64,000 nucleotides of DNA from Diphasiastrum complanatum (lineage: Eukaryota > Streptophyta > Lycopodiopsida > Lycopodiales > Lycopodiaceae). The notes below the pieces were generated by a model, which was given only the letters and a program-made list of their open reading frames with translations, was not told where the DNA came from and did no database searches. The DNA is taken from assembly GCA_029204225.1 (NCBI GenBank), contig CM055096.1:60800957-60864956 (forward strand), written 5' to 3'. The number at the start of each line of letters is the position of its first letter. Within the stretch, counting starts at the first letter, position 1. The translations under genes were made by a program, and so were the position numbers. Positions 62,152 through 64,000 of the stretch are shown piece after piece.

Positions 62152-63667
62152 CAACAACAAGAGCAATGGAGAGCAATGCTTAGCCAAAACTGAAAAATGT
62201 GACACAATAAGCCAATATGTACTCTACCTACTTACTGAATGTAGGGCACTCCCAAAAGTCAAGATAGGGCCCCTAAACCAACTTAGACCCCTAAGGACCC
62301 ATGAGTCAGTACATGACCAAAATTGGGTCCAACTGAACGTAAGACAAACTTAAGGTGGCCTAAATAACTAAATACTCATGGTTACACAAATCTCGACCTT
62401 TTGGGTCAAAGTAACCTATGGATTAACTTAAGCATAGTCATTTACTTCTAACAAGATCATGTCGCATAAGGACTGCTGCTGAATAAAGCTTGGATAGAAG
62501 AAGAAGAAGAGGATGATGCAGGATGATGCTCTAGATCTACGAAGTCTCCTCGTAGCCATAGCGTGTGGTTTGAAAGCATTACGCTGTCGGCGATCACAAT
62601 GAAGGTGAAGGTCTCGAGAATGGATATCTGACTCGTCCTTTGACAAAATACTAGTCTCAGTGTTTGCTCTAGAGCATCACCTAGAGAAAAAGGAGGTGAT
62701 CTGGGTCTGCTGGGAGTCATGGTGTCCATGCTGATCTGTCTGTCAAATATCTCTACCGTGCAGGAACATCTTGCACAATATCAGTGCCACACACCGAGGA
62801 TCAACATATGAAATGAGCGTAGTGTGACTGAAGAATCATGGAAAAGACAATGATAGCGTCCTCGAATCTCATAATAAATAGGACATCTGAATAGAAAATG
62901 CTCCTCCGACTCCACCTCCCCTAATGTGCACATCTGACAAAGTCTGCTCATATGAGGGATGCCCTAGAAAAGCCCCGTCTCCACATATAACTGAAAATTT
63001 TCCTTACGTTCGTGTATTGAAGCGAATGATAAGAGTGGAATTGTCTTTTTTGGTATGCCAAGCATTATCCTATCCATCTGTATTGAAGCTCAGAGTAGTA
63101 TCTAAAAAGGATTTTGCTTCTTTCACAACATCTTGAGTGTTAAGAACACCCCGACCTCGGACATTGAGAGCCTTGAAATCACATAATTTTAATTTTTTAT
63201 TGCTGATGATTAAAAGTTCAAAATTTTGTGGGTGGCTTCACAAAGCCTAAAGGTTCCTGTTTTTTGGTCATATTAATGCACCATCCTGGATGCATATTCA
63301 TATAATGATAGGTGTGCGGCTTAGGGTTTTTGGAAGATTTGGTAGTAATTGCCTGAACAATAAAGGTCCTTATGTTCTATGATTGCGTTTGGATAGAGTG
63401 ATAGCTTAACTACACCTTTCATGTCTGTTTCGCATGTGTGAACTTTAGCATGATAAATAAATAAAGCTTGGTCTTTAGTTTTATAATCCAACTGATTGTG
63501 GAGACGTTTTCTTTCAATTCTCTTGTCAAATATGTTACTTACATGCTTTCATATCTTAACGAGTCTTTGTTGTTTTTCTGAAATCTTTGCAGGTTTCTTT
63601 GGATGTTTCTATTGAAGTTTTGGCTGCTGTGGGAGAAGAGGATGGAGTTGCACGCTGGCTTAGGTGA
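36434..63667 (+). CDS. AN: ANGUSTIFOLIA, plant CtBP-like protein
   Basis: Seven exons join in frame: 36434-37114, 44844-45024, 45281-45411, 57403-58233, 58554-58601, 58800-58916 and 63593-63667 (687 aa; Arabidopsis AN about 636). AN is a non-enzymatic CtBP/2-hydroxyacid-dehydrogenase relative that controls cell shape through cortical microtubules and acts at the Golgi/TGN and possibly the nucleus. Residues 57-61 form an LxCxE motif (LNCLE). SLAYLPRAAQR, LCLGSAD and MRRCRGQVMGIVGSS (about 189-203) are hallmark AN sequences. GCALDGVEGPQWLEAWVREM spans an exon junction. At R343 (ILPRSAEY) the dehydrogenase catalytic His is replaced. A basic stretch at 456-471 is a likely nuclear localisation signal. 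The tail has FGLRSLAAGGRLLQ and VDVWESWMLEG, and ends VARWLR. An in-frame ATG at 36233 could add 67 residues. Introns 1, 3 and 6 are 7.7, 12.0 and 4.7 kb. Confidence 0.93.
39774..39815 (+). repeat. C-run followed by (CT)n microsatellite
   Basis: About 13 C residues grade into about 15 CT units, in an intron-like gap of the hAT gene remnant. Confidence 0.9.
40090..40119 (+). repeat. Polypyrimidine C-rich tract, (CCCCT)n-like
   Basis: Four or more runs of at least three C separated by single T. The minus strand could form a G-quadruplex and the plus strand an i-motif. It lies in the upstream part of the hAT remnant. Confidence 0.8.
41453..41980 (+). repeat. Satellite-like tandem array, unit about 160 bp, about 3.3 copies
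   Basis: Copies start near 41453, 41614, 41771 and 41932 and share cattaagaaacaca, tcaattgg, aaattagg and gtaagggccaaaa-type blocks in the same order. Divergence between copies is moderate. The array lies in AN intron 1, downstream of the hAT remnant, and has no coding potential that I can recognise. Confidence 0.85.
41981..44843. other. Remainder of AN intron 1, nothing recognised
   Basis: AT-rich DNA with short open frames lacking domain similarity. It ends with a T-rich tract and TTAG at 44840-44843, the acceptor of AN exon 2. Confidence 0.55.
45412..46329. other. First part of AN intron 3, nothing recognised
   Basis: Starts with the donor GTACGA after exon 3. No coding or repeat structure is apparent before the LINE fragment. 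Confidence 0.55.
46330..46850 (-). pseudogene. LINE reverse transcriptase fragment (copy 4)
   Basis: The minus strand encodes CCFVEFRKAFDSVLRHLFIQ, then after a frameshift TIGVKQGC and further palm-domain sequence. It then continues toward HRHLDSLHSFCTRWG and a FNTS-type phrase. The order and wording match the + strand LINE at 47700-50030, so it belongs to the same family. It is truncated at both ends and interrupted by stops. The right end abuts the hAT fragment at 46948. Confidence 0.8.
46948..47511 (-). pseudogene. hAT (DUF659-type) transposase N-terminal fragment
   Basis: The frame opens with an Ala/Thr/Pro/Ser-rich stretch and continues RTIAQMFYDLNLPFIMATSR, CGPSYTPPTADALRGPLLQG and LYGCSIMANGWTNRKF. 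It is the same block order as the hAT remnant in AN intron 1. It stops abruptly after the GWT motif, where LINE copy 4 lies. The low-complexity N-terminus comes from a (GGN)n stretch and is probably not ancestral. Confidence 0.75.
47380..47475 (+). repeat. (GGN)n purine-rich repeat with many G-runs
   Basis: Around 30 near-consecutive GGT, GGC or GGA triplets. The + strand has numerous GG and GGGGG runs and could form a G-quadruplex. The overlapping Gly-rich and Pro-rich frames are by-products. Confidence 0.8.
47511..47634 (+). repeat. Mosaic of (CT)n, (CA)n and telomere-type repeat
   Basis: The order is CT run, CA run, two CCCTAAA units (47564-47577), a second CT run and a second CA run. It lies immediately before the 5'-truncated LINE copy 1. 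Confidence 0.9.
47700..50030 (+). pseudogene. LINE (non-LTR retrotransposon) copy 1, 5'-truncated, with reverse transcriptase
   Basis: The reverse transcriptase domain can be followed over frameshifts: EFLKLIAHIVAPYISYVFNQ, YCCFVDFRKAFDSVPRHLLL, VGVKQGCPLSPTLFALYIDD, YADDVVLLSS (YADD catalytic box at 48464-48475) and YTYLGVLFSGP. The C-terminal part has MIRAKQSVPHEIIL and a zinc-knuckle region CCTLHEVEDEFHFIFICPAY before the tail. The endonuclease and 5' half are missing. It is the most complete of five related copies in the window, yet stops (for example near 48287) and frameshifts make it inactive. Clade assignment needs a phylogeny. Confidence 0.9.
50050..50360 (+). repeat. CA/CT-rich tract with telomere-type units
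   Basis: CCCTAAA units at 50051-50066 and 50080-50090 are followed by about 250 bp of imperfect (CA)n interrupted by CT. It fills the gap between LINE copy 1 and LINE copy 2. Confidence 0.9.
50365..51975 (+). pseudogene. LINE copy 2, 3' part only
   Basis: It begins inside the palm domain (GNTAKTKVMVFNTSQ, YTYLGILFSGP) and continues through MIRAKPSVPHEILLVEFAVP, VLYRAYLDHTWRRQRGVKP and LAIETGRFQG. A zinc-knuckle segment related to copy 1 follows, read in another frame after about 51300. The end contains HVAARATRLIMRRLLHPPR and ARITSFYSISRTGLDD. The 3' non-coding end has ATGCCTTTTGGCAT and AATAAAG before a (CT)n tail. YADD is absent because of 5' truncation. Confidence 0.85.
52000..52155 (+). 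repeat. Duplicated module: (CT)n plus CATGGGCGCGGGTTTGGGG
   Basis: Two copies of a (CT)n run followed by the same 19-bp GC-rich word (52015-52033 and 52135-52153) lie head to tail, each run preceded by gacattaataaagct. The second CT run is about 80 bp. Confidence 0.85.
52240..52690 (+). mobile_element. Copia 3' end: RNase H C-terminus, polypurine tract and LTR
   Basis: MFFTKGLGINKFEKFRELLG is the terminal phrase of Copia RNase H. It is followed by a purine tract (gagggagag) and an LTR starting TGTTAGAAATAG at 52338, with a TATA-like stretch (about 52592). The right LTR border is near 52688 but not clean. The rest of the element is missing. The fragment lies between two LINE 3' ends of opposite orientation. 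Confidence 0.75.
52720..53625 (-). pseudogene. LINE copy 3, 3' end, inverted relative to copy 2
   Basis: The minus strand encodes ILYRAYLSHTWR, YYQTHFIELDIARFLVSPHY, LAIETGRLYGIPRSKFASYA, THVAARAIRLIMRR and ARITSFYSISKTGQDDSAIP. Each has a close counterpart in copy 2. Similarity continues through the 3' non-coding region to CATGCCTTTTGGCA. Compared with copy 2 a few codons are deleted near 53445. Several stops are present. Confidence 0.85.
53626..57402. other. Last part of AN intron 3, no gene recognised
   Basis: A CT-rich patch (53640-53790) is followed by AT-rich DNA with short frames lacking similarity. The intron ends with GATGACAG at 57402, acceptor of AN exon 4. Confidence 0.5.
55879..56016 (+). 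repeat. Tandem duplication, 79-bp unit
   Basis: Copies begin at 55879 and 55958 and share ccaaatttttgcaagta, atttcttttt and gtgccagaatg with few changes. Confidence 0.8.
58917..59561. other. First part of AN intron 6, nothing recognised
   Basis: Donor GTTAGT follows exon 6. No element signature was seen up to the (TA)n tract that ends the Copia remnant. Confidence 0.5.
59562..59594 (+). repeat. (TA)n microsatellite at a Copia truncation point
   Basis: About 16 TA units interrupt the integrase frame of the adjacent Copia element, which is not recognisable beyond it. Confidence 0.9.
60224..60749 (-). mobile_element. Solo LTR with 5-bp target-site duplication
   Basis: On the minus strand it starts TGTTGGAATG and ends TTTCCTACA (TG...CA). 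It is flanked directly by CCAGC at 60219-60223 and 60750-60754. It interrupts the Copia frame between protease and GAG-pre-integrase sequence. A 3'-half block around 'ctcgacctttt' and 'gtcaaagtaacctatgg' is shared with the host element's own LTR, so the two are related. Internal genes are gone, as expected after recombination between two LTRs. Confidence 0.9.
60427..60516 (+). repeat. 23-bp minisatellite inside the solo LTR
   Basis: Four adjacent copies of a gactattggctatccaactactt-type unit start at 60427, 60450, 60473 and 60496, with one to three differences each. Confidence 0.85.
61998..62009 (-). other. Primer-binding site of the Copia element
   Basis: The minus strand reads TGGTATCAGAGC, complementary to the 3' end of initiator tRNA-Met, the usual primer of plant Copia elements. 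It directly follows the 5' LTR. Confidence 0.9.
62010..62453 (-). repeat. 5' LTR of the Copia element
   Basis: On the minus strand it runs from TGTTAGAAGTAAATG to TTTCCTACG, adjoining the primer site. The terminal CG instead of CA suggests one mutation. A (GA)n run of about 50 bp lies at 62098-62148. Confidence 0.8.
62098..62148 (+). repeat. (GA)n microsatellite within the Copia LTR
   Basis: About 25 uninterrupted GA units. Confidence 0.95.
62454..62995 (-). pseudogene. LINE copy 5, 3' end fragment
   Basis: The minus strand encodes LYVETGLF, CQMCTLGEVESEEHFLFRCP and YYEIRGRYHCLFHDSSVTL, closely matching the zinc-knuckle region of LINE copy 1 (CCTLHEVEDEFHFIFICPAY). After frameshifts it reads DRRQRNAFKPHAMATRRLRR, corresponding to the HVAARATRLIMRR block of copy 2. 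Its end coincides with the outer end of the Copia LTR at 62453, so the Copia element probably inserted into this LINE. Confidence 0.8.
62996..63592. other. Last part of AN intron 6, nothing recognised
   Basis: AT-rich sequence ending in a T-rich tract and TTTGCAG at 63592, the acceptor of the final AN exon. Confidence 0.55.
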
Positions 63668-64000
63668 CATCAAAGATAGTGAACGTGCGACATATTGGCA
63701 TAACTTAAGTAGAGTAGGTGAGTCATACAGATTGAATAGTTAATCAGATTCTTGAATGGTTGCTTCATGACAAGGTGGACCTTTTCACGGCATATTAGTT
63801 TACGCTTAGGTTATGCAGTTTTTTTTATGTCGAAGGTACTTTCATCAACCACATTTCACACAAATATTTGTGAAAGAGGAGTTGGGGCATACTAAGGAGG
63901 TTTGCTTGAACGCTGGGGAGAAAGCTCCATAAATTATTTAGCCACAGCTGCATAACCTTTTTCAGCCCTTGATTGCTCTAGTCACGCAGTGAACATCTTG
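63668..64000 (+). other. AN 3' UTR and downstream sequence
   Basis: Sequence after the AN stop codon (TGA, 63665-63667). No clear AATAAA signal was seen, and a GTGAGT at about 63718 could be a donor of a 3' UTR intron. No further gene is recognisable before the window ends. Confidence 0.5.

Larger units (their letters stand above)
59595..62453 (-). mobile_element. Copia retrotransposon, truncated and internally deleted, in AN intron 6
   Basis: Read right to left: 5' LTR (62453-62010), tRNA-Met-type primer site (62009-61998), gag beginning at ATG 61310 (MAKESEALFSEDRLDGTNYS). Gag runs up to SKSAWD and then jumps directly to late protease sequence (IKKVLYVPGIKKNLLSVS), so the zinc knuckle and protease active site are deleted. 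A solo LTR interrupts the frame (60749-60224). Beyond it come the GAG-pre-integrase motif VARFGHLNFASLKKLKTFNM, then integrase VHSDICGPM, FVTFIDDFSRFTWIYIL, LRTDRGGEYI and TPQQNGVTERKNRTLMEMAR. It ends at the (TA)n tract; reverse transcriptase, RNase H and the 3' LTR are missing. Confidence 0.9.

Overview
The window looks like nuclear DNA of a land plant with a large, transposon-rich genome. Three unrelated nuclear genes can be read on the + strand. They are widely spaced, have long introns, and sit among broken retrotransposons, hAT transposase remnants and very many (CT)n and (CA)n microsatellites. Nothing bacterial, viral or CRISPR-like was seen. Intron size, repeat style and moderately diverged plant proteins would suit a fern or another non-angiosperm plant, but this lineage guess is inference only.

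Layout. (1) 2402-10187: last four coding exons of an NTF2/SnoaL-like protein; the 5' exons lie off the left edge. A 2.8-kb non-coding LTR element sits in one intron. (2) 10188-22244: gene-free, with long microsatellites, a perfect 22-bp-stem hairpin, a broken hAT transposase, a retrotransposon gag remnant and an internally deleted Copia gag-protease ORF, then the likely promoter of the next gene. (3) 22245-28479: a complete five-exon group I WRKY transcription factor (predicted 762 aa) with one apparent GC-AG intron. (4) 28480-35870: intergenic DNA ending in two degenerate Gypsy fragments with a Copia RNase H scrap between them. What looks like a Gypsy 3' LTR lies directly before the third gene. 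(5) 36434-63667: a seven-exon ANGUSTIFOLIA (plant CtBP-like) gene, predicted 687 aa, spread over 27 kb. Its 7.7-, 12.0- and 4.7-kb introns hold hAT, LINE and Copia remnants.

The three genes do not form a pathway: a plastid-type NTF2-like protein, a transcription factor and a cell-shape regulator are simply neighbours. Exon borders were assembled by hand from splice sites, reading phase and remembered protein families, so they are predictions without transcript support. In every case the reading frame closes exactly across the proposed junctions.

I found no new multi-gene system. The most informative structural features are a solo LTR with an exact 5-bp target duplication inside an older Copia element, an inverted pair of LINE 3' ends inside an AN intron, microsatellites at or next to splice donors in two genes, and a probable Gypsy LTR joined to the AN 5' region.
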